A stretch of 64,000 nt of DNA, from contig NW_019775646.1 of assembly GCF_001039355.2 (NCBI RefSeq), positions 124,001 to 188,000 of the forward strand, given 5' to 3'. Positions within the stretch are counted from its first letter, which is position 1; each line of letters starts with the position of its first letter. The notes under the pieces were generated by a model that saw only the letters and a list, made by a program, of their open reading frames with translations, had not been told where the DNA came from and made no database searches. This document shows, piece by piece, positions 1-10,708 of the stretch. The translations under genes and the position numbers were made by a program. This stretch comes from Lingula anatina. Taxonomy: Eukaryota > Brachiopoda > Lingulata > Lingulida > Lingulidae.

Positions 1-1540
1 TGGGGTTTGAACTATAATCTGGTGACATCGTTTTTACGTTATTATGCTAAAGAGATAAAACCCCATTCCATTACACAAACGCATTATTTAGCCTCTTTTA
101 AGTTAAAACTGATAAAATCATAAAAAGTCTTTTGCGAAGATTTCTTGGCAACGGATTATATGTTTTGTTTTGACACTTTAATTAAGACATGCATGCCAAA
201 ATATGGACCAAATAATGGCAGTGAAGTTTTAGAATCTTGAAGAATGCCAAACTTAAATTTTTACCTTTCATAATCTTTTCTAAGAGAAATGTTTATTATA
301 TTAGAAGAGTAATATTGATTATATTCATGAAAAATGAGTTTAATTGAATTTTCTCATAGTTAATGAGTACAGAAAAATCATTTAGCTTTTGTATTCGTTC
401 CCTGAAAAAGATATTTCTGCTGTTATGATGCATTTTGTACGCAGAATGCACAGCTTTGTCAATAGCTTTCACAGTGTAAACAATAAAAATCTGTTATAGA
501 TACCCTTTTCATCATCAAGTGTATTAAACCCTATGGTGACTATTAATGGCAAATGGTTACCAAGTCGAGTGGAAGATTAGAGGCAAGGTAGCACTACTTA
601 TTAAGTGAACGGGTCCACATCGGATTGCAGACGTCACAGTTATTGAATCTCGTGTTGTAGTGACTGCAGTGGCACTCTAGGTTGAAGGTTTTTGTAAATA
701 CAGTTGTTTTGTATACAAGTATATAGACAGACTCTTCTCACTACAGTTGAAACCTTTTATTTTTGCACCGCTTCAGTATACACAGATAGCGTTTTTTTAG
801 TAGAATGGGATGCGACACAACAGCAATGGGCAATGAGAATATATCCACATTTGGTTTGCTTCGGGCGAAGCGTGCACTTGCTTACCTTTTTTGAACTATT
901 AATGAAGTAGCGGAAAAACGGTTTATCAGGAGTGTTATTCTAATTATAAGAGAATTATATATTTCTAGTCATAGATTACAACCTTGCATATTGGATGTAG
1001 TTGCCTTTTGCTACGAATATTATGTAGTATAGTAATGAATATTATATAGGATTATATCATATAATAAAATACAGGACCCACACTTTTTTGGTATGAACTA
1101 TTCTTTGATTTTTGCAATAGAAACTTGTTGAGAATGTTCTCCGATACAGGCCGTCCACTTTTGAGGTTTCTGCTAATGGTAGATTCCTCTGTTTCCGTCT
1201 CAGATACTTTTGTAATTGAATGTTTTATCGTGCAGATTGTATTTGATTTGTAAGTTATTGTATCTCTCCTGTGTGGTTTGTTCATGAGCAGTACACTTCT
1301 TGTTTGCATTAAATATTGACAGAGATCTTGCACTTATAAGGTTTCTCATCTGTGTTAATTCTTTGTGACAAGAGACTAGCTAGCATGTTGCAGATATGAG
1401 GCTTCCAAGGAGGCCACCATCTTCCGAGCATATTACGCAGACCACTGTGTTGTTTTCCTCCTTTTACTTAGTTTCTGAATCTACACAGCTTTGTGTCAGT
1501 AATGAACACTTGAAGTTTGCTTTGTATGGTACTTCTGTCA

Positions 1541-1541
<1 letters not shown>

Positions 1542-1622
<81 letters not shown>
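1542..1622. repeat. (TA)n microsatellite
   Basis: About 80 bases of uninterrupted TA dinucleotide, followed by a short TGTG run. Translated, it gives the Tyr-Ile repeat of a spurious reading frame. Confidence 0.98.
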
Positions 1623-1628
<6 letters not shown>

Positions 1629-2542
1629 TTGTAACAGCATTTCAGATACAGTAACTTGGCTTTTCGTTCATCTGTTTGACATTTCCCTTACGGTTATACC
1701 TTTGCGTTCTCGAGTGTTTATTGAATCTGTAACCGATACTGCAAAATATATGGAAACCGTTTTGTTCTGTGTGTCAATTAATTAGGCTACAGTAACGTTT
1801 TTCTCACTAATTTATGAAATCGTAGGACAGGAAGTCTACGATAAATCTATTTTTGAACATCGTGTTGCTATAATAACATACTATATGTAGAACATTTTGT
1901 AATCCAGAATTTGTTTTGGTTTATAAGATTGAACGTAAATTAACAATAGACTCTCTGATAGATTACTGGCCTTTCTCTCATGACGTCCCCAGGGGCCAAG
2001 GACTTGTCACTCAATCACCAGGGTTCGCTGTGTACGGATGTCCATGAAATATGTATATATTGATTTCAGGCTCACTCAATGGCGGAACCAGGGGAGGGCC
2101 CTGAGTGAATAGCAAGATAGACACTTCGCACGACCTATTTCGGCATATTATGTACATAAATAGGCTGTGCTTCCCTCGATCAGGTTTCCCGCTGTGCGGT
2201 TCATTTTGTGTGCCCTGTCTAGCATTCTCGTTTAAACTAAAAAATTATGCTATCTTTGCGTCAGTACCAAGAAATACGTTTTCAAAAACGCGCGAAAAGT
2301 GTCATCGTTTCGGACAATTAACAGCTGAGTAAAATTAGACTACTACATGTCTGACATGCAAAACTTGGACAGATACAGCCACTACCAGCCGGGGTTAAGC
2401 CGAGGTAAAGGTTGATATAGGCGGTCGCTTGCGATCACTTTGCAAGCCAGTGTTCTATGGTACTCATAACAGTAAATATACTTTTGATTACTTCCGTGAC
2501 TGTCAAAGTTACATGTATGTAAATGTTGGGTTTATAGCCTGA

Positions 2543-2596
2543 AATATAAATATATATAAATCTAAATATACATAAAAATATATTTGGCTTACAGAG
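2543..2596 (+). repeat. Diverged direct repeat, unit 1
   Basis: An AT-rich stretch ending in ATATATTTGGCTTACA recurs, slightly diverged, about 560 bases downstream at 3,105-3,162. The shared order is a TATA run, AAATCTAAAT, TACATAAA, ATATATTTG and CTTACA. Both units are in the same orientation. They may be two copies of an unclassified short repeat; no terminal repeats or target duplication were identified. Confidence 0.6.
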
Positions 2597-3104
2597 AAAC
2601 GAGTTCAGTCAGTTTCAGAATTTATGCCTGGTCTTTTTAGACCTGTGCCATCCTGAAACCGTTTGGCCTCCGTGGGGAAAGCTAACGAGTGGCAACTATA
2701 AAGAGGCATGTCCACAGAAAAAGTAATGCAGGTGGCAAGGCCCTGCTTACATTTTCATGTCTTTAAAATTTTCCCTCCCTCCCAACCCCTTCTCCCTAAG
2801 TATGTTGATAGAAAATGCCAACTTTGTTTCTCCGTGGATGCTCAACATTTATCTCTGAAAGTCAAAATGCGATTCTACGTGTCTGTTGTACTGTACACTC
2901 GAGTGTATTATTTATTCATACCCAAACTACAAAAATAAAGTATGGCTCGGTATACTACATAGTCACGTAGACGTCACGAGAACAATTCATGGCTGATAAA
3001 AAAAGATAACTGAAGTGTGCTGGAGAAAGTTACAGCTGTTACAGACCGAACCACGTGTATTTTAACGTGCGTCTGGAGTAATATGGTTAATACTACCACA
3101 TATG

Positions 3105-3162
3105 ATATATAAATATATATATATAAATCTAAATTTACATAAATATATATTTGACTTACAAA
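3105..3162 (+). repeat. Diverged direct repeat, unit 2
   Basis: Partner of the repeat at 2,543-2,596, in the same orientation with a few substitutions and indels. Confidence 0.6.
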
Positions 3163-3492
3163 ACTGTAACAAATGACAATAGTAAAACTACTGCAGACAT
3201 AATATCTGCTAATAGGAAGTTGAATGTTTCAGATAGTCCATATGTATACACTGTATATATATATATATATATGCTTGAAGTTTGGTAACATGCGTACTTC
3301 TGCGGTACTTAAGATAATATTTTCCAAGTCAAACATTTTTTAGAGTTCCAAAACTTTACATTATATATTTCTAATCGTAACATATGTTTATCTTAATCGG
3401 TATTGTTATCATTCAAACGGCTCTCATTTTTGTTCGGGATTGAACCCTCAGCTAACCGCAAGTTTTCTCAACGTACCAAATAACGTGATTTA

Positions 3493-4563
3493 TTATTCTC
3501 TTGCGGAATTCCCGACAACTCTATTCGGATCAGATCCACCTTCTCTCGGTTCTGGCATCACCTGTCTAGATTTGATTCCAATGAGAAGAAAGAACTCCCG
3601 TCTGAACCCTTTGCCAGTGAGACAATAAAGAAAAAAATTGATTGAGTGGTTAGTGTACACAAGAGAGTCCGTAATGGCTTGTAGTAGTTCTTCCAGAGCT
3701 CTGTCATGCGGCGTTACCACCCAATATGGGCTGAGCAACAGAACGGTGATACTTGGAGTCACCAGCACCACAAATGCTAGCGATAGCGCTAACAGCATGT
3801 ATGTGCTGGACCGGAAATTGGCAGTCTCTGTCACTGCTTGGGATGATGAGGAGCCGAACAGGTTCTGTCTCTGGTGCTGTGCTTTGTGGAGACCAAATGC
3901 AATGAGGGAGTTGAGTATGATGATTGAAAGTATTGGAATGAAAGCGTACAGAATGAACCCAATCCAAGACCGTATCACAGTTTCGAAGAACGCGAACTCT
4001 TTCCTTGCTACCCCGCAAACAGCCCCCGTGGCGTCGTATTGAAAACCCCGAGTCCACAGAAGGTGTGAATTCTTAACAAGTAACGCAACAAAAGTTATAA
4101 CTACGCAAGAGATTAACGCACGCCTTTTTGTGCACCACAATTTTGCCTTGAATGGGAAAGTAACGCTGAGGAACCGGTCCACAGTCACAGCCACTATAAC
4201 CCATACCGCACAGTCGCCGGCGCTGTACAGAAAATAAACATGTAACTTGCACGTCCACGGGTGGAGCGCAGTTACGTCAACTGTGGTTAAAGCGCGAATC
4301 CACACGGGAAACACACCTAGCACGAGCGTACTCGTGTCCGCAATTGCTAGATAACGAAGGTAAATACTTGCTGAGGACGGGCGTAAGGATTTCCCTCTCA
4401 TCACCAGCAGTGAGAGCACATTCCCAGTAATTCCTATTACTAGGAGCATGGGTGGCACGCATTTCCATATAATCTGGGCACTGAGATGTTCCGGGTAGAC
4501 GGTAGCATTCTGAGCATGGGTTGCATTCATTGTCTTTGTAATATTGTCAACCATGGTGGACAT
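3493..4563 (-). CDS. Rhodopsin-family (class A) G protein-coupled receptor, single exon
   Basis: An intact 356-residue frame with no introns and seven hydrophobic segments. The extracellular N-terminus has three N-glycosylation sequons (NIT at 7, NAT at 13 and 19). TM1 carries the GN motif (about 47-48). TM2 has the LAIAD core with Asp76. Cys105 and Cys183 are placed for the TM3-ECL2 disulphide. TM3 ends in DRF (129-131) instead of DRY. TM6 carries Pro270, and TM7 has NHSINFFLYCLTGKGFRREF, a variant of NPxxY followed by the amphipathic helix 8. The pattern fits plasma-membrane peptide receptors of the FMRFamide/TRH-like assemblage of invertebrates; the ligand cannot be told. Start: the first Met; a second Met lies at codon 4. 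It is single copy in this window and unrelated to the duplicated block. Confidence 0.9.
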   Translation of the reverse strand: MSTMVDNITKTMNATHAQNATVYPEHLSAQIIWKCVPPMLLVIGITGNVLSLLVMRGKSLRPSSASIYLRYLAIADTSTLVLGVFPVWIRALTTVDVTALHPWTCKLHVYFLYSAGDCAVWVIVAVTVDRFLSVTFPFKAKLWCTKRRALISCVVITFVALLVKNSHLLWTRGFQYDATGAVCGVARKEFAFFETVIRSWIGFILYAFIPILSIIILNSLIAFGLHKAQHQRQNLFGSSSSQAVTETANFRSSTYMLLALSLAFVVLVTPSITVLLLSPYWVVTPHDRALEELLQAITDSLVYTNHSINFFLYCLTGKGFRREFFLLIGIKSRQVMPEPREGGSDPNRVVGNSARE

Positions 4564-7500
4564 TTTCCGTCAAGCTTAATTTCTGCACAGTGGTGATTCT
4601 GAATCTTTGTGCTAGCATCACTCTCTAATAATGTCCTCTGAATGTTGCGTGATAGACAACCTGGAGTATAAGTATATTTACATGTTTACATGAGCTGCTG
4701 TGCTTGGAGACACAGAGAATGATGCCCTTAAATGTCAGTTCCATTTAGTATCCCACGTATCATTTTACAAAACTCTCCTGGATATCCGCGGGCTCATTTA
4801 TTCTTCTTCCTAGCCACTGCCATCCCCCAGGCGTTTACCTGTCATTAGTCCGTTAAAACGACATAAATTGTTTCTCTCACTGTCACTGCTTCAAATACCA
4901 TCAGCAATCCGTTTTCCCCAGGAAATATATATATCCTTGCCAATGACAGTTCGTGGCGATGCATGTATATTTCTTAGTCACTGATTATCACGGTGTCAGA
5001 TTGGCGCGTTCTGTGCTGAACTGCCTTCTGTGTTCTTCTAAAAACGCTCATTTGTGTCTTGTCTACTTATACTGTTCCAGTCACGTGTGTGTGTCTTATA
5101 GTAAAGTGTGGTGTCTCTAGTAACGATAACACGCACAGTATCATTGCATGATGATTAGGTCGGTCATGGTTATTCTGTTAATTAAAACCGAGTAAGTTTG
5201 CAGATGTCTTACCTCTCAGGAACAGTTGAGTCTGCAGCCTGTGGTTCCAGGACTAGTTACGTTCAATGTGTGTTTTATCAGCTAGTAAGTGTATTTGTAC
5301 ATGTATTTACCATACGCCTTACTGAATAAACTTTGTAATCATCCCACTTACAAGATGATACAAATATTTTTGTCGTTGGTTCGAGCAAAACATGTTAATA
5401 TTTCAGGGTTACTAAAGATTTATTCATGAATTGGTTCACAAAAGAATGCTTACGCTTAGAAAGGTACTTCTAGAAATCAATACGATACACATCCGCATCA
5501 GGCATTCAACTGATTTTCGATTTACCGTCTTGAAACTGTCCCTTATCTCTAGATCATCATTCTCCCAATTAGCTTGAAACCGAATCTGGAGTTAAACAAA
5601 TACAGATTTGACGTATCTGGGATCGTTTAGCAACTCGACACTTTAGCTTTGTCCTATTAATGATTGCTACCTGATCCATGTACATGAACGGAAACCCACT
5701 TCGTCGAATAGAATAATGGGATTTGTTGACAAAACATGAAGTATGTTTTTTATTTTTATTTGTTCGAAACACCTGGCAATAGTGCAGATCATCTGCCGCT
5801 AAAAAGCAATGTTGGGGACAGAAACGAACATTGAAGATTTCTATTCGAAGTCTTCACCATATTGGCTGAAGACGTCTCAAATGATAGGGCGGTCATGAAG
5901 ACCTTGCCAAAATTCTTAATTTCAGTTTTGTTTTCGGTCTCCTTGATCTCATTATGTGTGATCCAAAAGATATCGGCATATTTTACAACGCATATCTACC
6001 GGATAGGGTCATTTACAAACCTGAATTAGTTTAACTGAATATCGTTACACTACATCAATACGCATTGTAGGGCCAAATAGGCAAAAGGGCAAAATACATA
6101 TAACAGGTATCTGTAAGCATGGTTTTGCTCTTTTAGGAGTCAATCCACATTAAAATATACTCAAATTAACAATTATGCCAAGATTCGTGGTTTGGGCGCG
6201 TATTTTTGATACATGCTAAACCTTAATATATGGGTAATCTGCAAAGAACCAGTTGGATCATTTTTGACACCAACAGATTTTTTCTTCTTTCAAGAAACCG
6301 CATAAGAAACACGCGTACGCAAAGCAGATAAGTATCCTTAAAACCGATGACAATTGTGGAAAATGTGGCGTGTTGATTTCAGAAAGAAGGTCACTTTGAT
6401 AGAAATTACAGAAGCGATATGCTACTCAAACTTGCAAGGTGGAGAAATTCAATTTAACACTTCTCCAAATATCTATACAAATACAGAGTTCGTCTTGGCC
6501 GCCTCCTCACTGAGGTCAAGTGGATTTTCAAGCTGTTTTCTTCACGTCCACTCACAGAACTGCCTATACAGGTACTTTTCCCACAAAACTATTTTCTTGG
6601 TGGAAACGGTTTGATGTAATTAAATAATCGAATCTCACCATGCATATAATTCTTTTAAATTACGTTTTTCAAATATCATTTCCTTATCTCGCCATGGGTA
6701 ATTTCAAATTTTTTATTCTTATTTACAATTTAATGAGCTTACATGTTTCATGCAAGACATACGGAATTTGAATACTGTTAATCAATTACAAAATTCAGCT
6801 ACATGTACCTCGTTCAGATACTAAAGACACCATATACCCCTTTACTATGTCTGTGACACAATTTGACGAACGACACTCGATGTTAACGCCAACAATTTAC
6901 ATTGCAATATTCCCACACTACTACAGTGCAATGGTGATTTGTTTTCCTTTATTCCTTCGAGTGAGTTTTAATTGTATACCTTATCATTTTGGTTTTGAAT
7001 CGTGGCTATAACAGTTTATATCAAAGAAGTAGAAGTATCTACTTCAATGTTTATATGTAAGGTAGACTTTTCCATGTTCACCGTAATTGTCAGTTAGCAA
7101 ACTTTGATGCCGTTCTTATCTTCTTCAGTTTGCTGCAGTGGTGAGAATCCTTTACCTAAAACCAAACAGAACCAAGTTATACGATGGTATATATACAAAC
7201 CAGAATTATAAGATGTTAAGTAATTTTAAACGATATCGTGATTAAACGATTGTTTTTACTAGAGGCAAAACACTACTTCAATTGGTAAAAGACGCCTTGA
7301 CCGCATTTTACTTGCTTTGTATGGAATATTAAAAACGGTTTTCAAGCGCCAGCATAGACTCATAAAATCGGTCGCCCACTAAAGCCACAACTAAAAAAGA
7401 AAATCGGGAGCTGTTTTACAACTGTGTGGGACACATTTCTTTTTGTTTTCAGTTTCAACGTAAGTTTTATCATAGAAATAAATATGGTTTTATGTACCTC

Positions 7501-8476
7501 AGACAAAGATTGTGGTATTGACGCCGATGCCACCCAACACAATAGCAGCACGTTTAGTATTAAGGTGTTATTTCACATTGATTTATCTGGCCTCAGTTTC
7601 ACAAAAAAAGCTCAAATCGGTTCTCTGGCTTAGTTGACTAGGCTTTCTATGAGAGAGCTGTTACACTGCTCCTGATAGGGCAAGATATGAACATGTGACC
7701 ATGTAACTTTGGTAATTAAGTTCTTAGCCAGGGAACCTGACTTAAGCTTTTTTTTTTTGTGAAACTGGGGCCTGGTCAGGTATGTGTTCAACAGAAACAC
7801 GGTATTCGATGGACTGGGAGGAAATAGAAAGTTTTCTTTAATACCGAACATGGGTTTACGAAATCTTTTTCTTTATTTCCTATCATCACTTATTGTACTC
7901 TTACGTCATTCCACACGGGTATCCATTTATCCTGAAGTAATTTTCGACTAATAGTAGGCTGCTGGAATCTTTACATAACTCTTTTAGAATATATGATCGT
8001 GTCTCCACACCTTATATAATACCCTCAAGTTTCCGATGGCAACTCTCCATAGTCAGGTATATCAGGGTTCAACGTAAAAAAAATAAACGTGTAGCTAAAG
8101 CCCATGATAAAAGCGTTTCTCATCAAACTGCAACCAGAGATAAAGTGCTTCTCATTTTTTTTAAGCACAAATCATTTATGTATTTACTTAACTGTTCAAT
8201 TATGTATCTTTTTGGATACCAATTCTGTACATCAGATTTGATCATATTAGGCCTATTGTTTTAAAAGCCCATAAAAATGAAAAGCTAACTTCATCCATCT
8301 AGAAAAAAAAAACACACATTCCTGCTGCAACACACTGGTTTATAACCAGTGCCTTTGAAAACAATTGCCTATTCATCTAAATGACAGCTTCATATATCAA
8401 AACTATTCTTCAAAGGGTCGGTTAAGAGTTTTTTGGACGCACTGAGTAAAGAAGCCGGTGTTAAAATCTGCTTTAC
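4564..8476. other. Intergenic DNA, no supported gene
   Basis: This lies 5' of the GPCR gene and 3' of the FN3 exon. It holds only short open frames without domains, plus one MITE (7,589-7,772). The immediate 300 bases upstream of the GPCR start presumably hold its promoter, but no convincing core element could be picked out from the AT-rich background. Confidence 0.5.
7589..7772. mobile_element. MITE with GGCCxCAGTTTCACAAAA inverted ends
   Basis: A 184-base element. Its left end reads GGCCTCAGTTTCACAAAAAA and the reverse complement of its right end reads GGCCCCAGTTTCACAAAAAA. Both are followed inward by AGCT and by matching TCTGGCTTAG / CCTGGCTAAG blocks, giving roughly 40-base arms. No coding capacity. 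The target duplication is not clear, so I do not assign a superfamily. Confidence 0.7.
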
Positions 8477-8660
8477 CTTGAATTCATATTTCGCGTATGA
8501 GTGCAGCCCTTGAACTGTATAGCTGTTTCCTTGAACTCCACTAACCACATGGAAGGCGGTCTCGGTGACGCGTCTGTAATATATGGTATATGTTCCCGTG
8601 GTTAACCCAGATGGCGCTCCCCAGCGTAGCTTCACTGCGTCTTTACCCTTAACTTCAAGC
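8477..8660 (-). pseudogene. Isolated fibronectin type III domain exon (gene fragment or exon of a larger gene)
   Basis: The minus-strand frame carries an FN3 pattern: AVKLRWGAPSG (B strand Trp), GTYTIYYRR (C strand), SYTVQGLHSYAKYEFKV (F strand with the Leu...Tyr...Tyr-x-Phe motif). The exon is bounded by an acceptor (TTCTACTCAG, exon end 8,660) and a donor (AAG|GTAAAG, exon start 8,477). FN3 domains serve in cell adhesion and receptor ectodomains. No other exon of such a gene was found within several kilobases on either side. It is therefore either one exon of a gene with very long introns or a detached, dead exon. The open frame runs through both splice sites without a signal peptide. Confidence 0.55.
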
Positions 8661-10708
8661 CTGAGTAGAAGCCTGCGTCTCATGGTCGCCAGGACACAAA
8701 CCCCGGTGGTCTTGTAACCCATGCTGTCTCAGCTATCGGGAGGAGGGGGAGGAGGAGAGAGGTTGAGGTGGTGAAATGCTTTGGAAACACTTAACAATGG
8801 TTAGGAGAAATGCAAAACGTATGGGGTGACGGCAGGAAAGTCACGATATGATGCGGATATCAAATACATATAAAAAAGAGACACAGCACTTTTAGTACCT
8901 TGTCCTGTCACGATCCTCATCCAGGGTTCAACTGATGTCTTGTGTCACCAAATCTTCTGCATCAGTTTGTAAGCAAATGATATGTGTTTGTGGCAGATTA
9001 AATACCCGCGTGCTGCATTGTGCATTATATACATGAAGGGTAATTACTTTATTCTGCGTGTTATCAACAGAGGAAATGATTATTATATTTGTTGCTCTAT
9101 ATGTGGGATAATTTGTTGAGACTCCGAGTCGTTTTATTAAAACTGGTGGTGTCAGCACCGCACTACCGAGTAGAATATTATTTTCCTATATTTTAACATT
9201 TTTAGATCTCTATTTCATTTATCATTTTCATTTATCTTTCTAACGTTTATCGATTCTTGATGATGTTGATTTCACTGTTTCTACAAGCACCAAGCTACAT
9301 GTATATGGAATTTGCAAATTATGATTGCATTAGCAGGGAAAATATACGTATTCTGTAGGAGCACAAACACAACAGCCCCACGTTTTTTTAAACAACAAAT
9401 ACAACCCCTTCATAAAAAAGAAGAAAAAACAACCACAGAGGTATTTTTCATATATATATTTTAAATCAATAAAGAGAATTTCTGGCGAATCATGAATCGG
9501 GTCCGATTCCCCCCTCTCAGCGCTCCCCCTGCCTTCTAAGCACAACAAGCGTCTACTGCTCTTAGTAAATTGAGGGTCGAACCCTCGTTTTCAAAACTCT
9601 GACAAACCTCCTTACAGAGATAACTGCATGACGGGCGAGAGGGGGCGGGATATATCACTAAATCTGATTATCTTTTAAACAAGAGAACAGTCACTGCTGG
9701 TTCCTTAAACATGACGTAGCATTGAATACAACATAAGCGGGAGATAAAAAAGTGACAGAAGATGGCGAACGAAAGATGTTTTTTTCTGGTGTAATTAAGC
9801 AGTGAATTCAACGTAAATCGATAATAACAATTCTGGTTTAATTGGCTGTGACATTCAGGCGTTAATAAATGCAACTGCAGAAAGCGGACTTCCGTTTATT
9901 TTTTTATGTATCTATTTTTTTTTATTTTGCACCACAGTAAGCGTGAAACAGCGTTTAAAGCAAACTTGACACTAATGGATGAGAAATAGTCCCCTTCTAG
10001 TAATTCAATTTACCTAAAAGATCCACTGTAAATGTCACGCATGAGTCACTGATATAAAATGACACACAACATTATGGCGCGAACAGGTTTTACTAAATGG
10101 ATGGCACATCTCAATTTGTTTTTCCACTCACTTTAGCCGAATCAAAATGAATATCTTGCAATCCTCTTCACGGGACTTTTAACATTTATCTCATTATTTT
10201 AGTTTTTTGCATCTCTTTGGCAAAAGACATATGAGTCCTCGTACATATTTCATTATGTTAACTGAATGCTCTATCTGTCCAGCACTAAGTAGTACCAGGT
10301 AAACACATGTATACAACGTACCATATGTAGTTGCGTTAACAGGGTTGTAAAAACATGACAAACACAAAACCAATGAATATAATATCTAAAATGTGGAAAC
10401 GAGCTGCAATTGTTCTTCTAAACAACAATTCCACTGAGTAATTGCATGAAGGATTGCAAAAAGTTAAATTCTCAATGTGCTCAGACTTTCATGTAGGCCT
10501 ATGGTTAAACATGTTGTTAAACAACATGATTATTAAAAGCAATGGATATCGATACAAAAAAAAAGTGTAAATACGGAAGGCCGAACACCACATATACGAG
10601 TATATGCATTTTTCTGAGGTTGCAAAATTCGGCAAGAGATGACACCAGTATCAGGACGACTTTGAATCTATCTCACGACGACTCCGGCTGATCTCTTGAG
10701 CGATGACG
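8661..10708. other. Intergenic DNA, no supported gene
   Basis: No open frame with a recognisable domain; several homopolymer A/T runs. It lies 3' of the Grl gene (which ends at 10,709) and 5' of the FN3 exon on the minus strand. Confidence 0.5.

Larger units (their letters stand above)
1..3492. other. Intergenic DNA, no supported gene
   Basis: I see no gene here. The open frames are short (under about 130 codons), lack recognisable domains or splice structure, and the longest runs through a TA microsatellite. The stretch is AT-rich and holds the TA repeat and a pair of diverged direct repeats listed separately. It lies 3' of the minus-strand GPCR gene. Confidence 0.6.

Noticed and set aside
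1396-1785. 129-codon plus-strand open frame
   Set aside because: Its middle is a Tyr-Ile run made by the TA microsatellite; no domain, no conservation to judge by.
3638-4468. Several open frames of 60-130 codons overlapping the GPCR on both strands
   Set aside because: Shadow frames of the intact receptor; none has its own domain.
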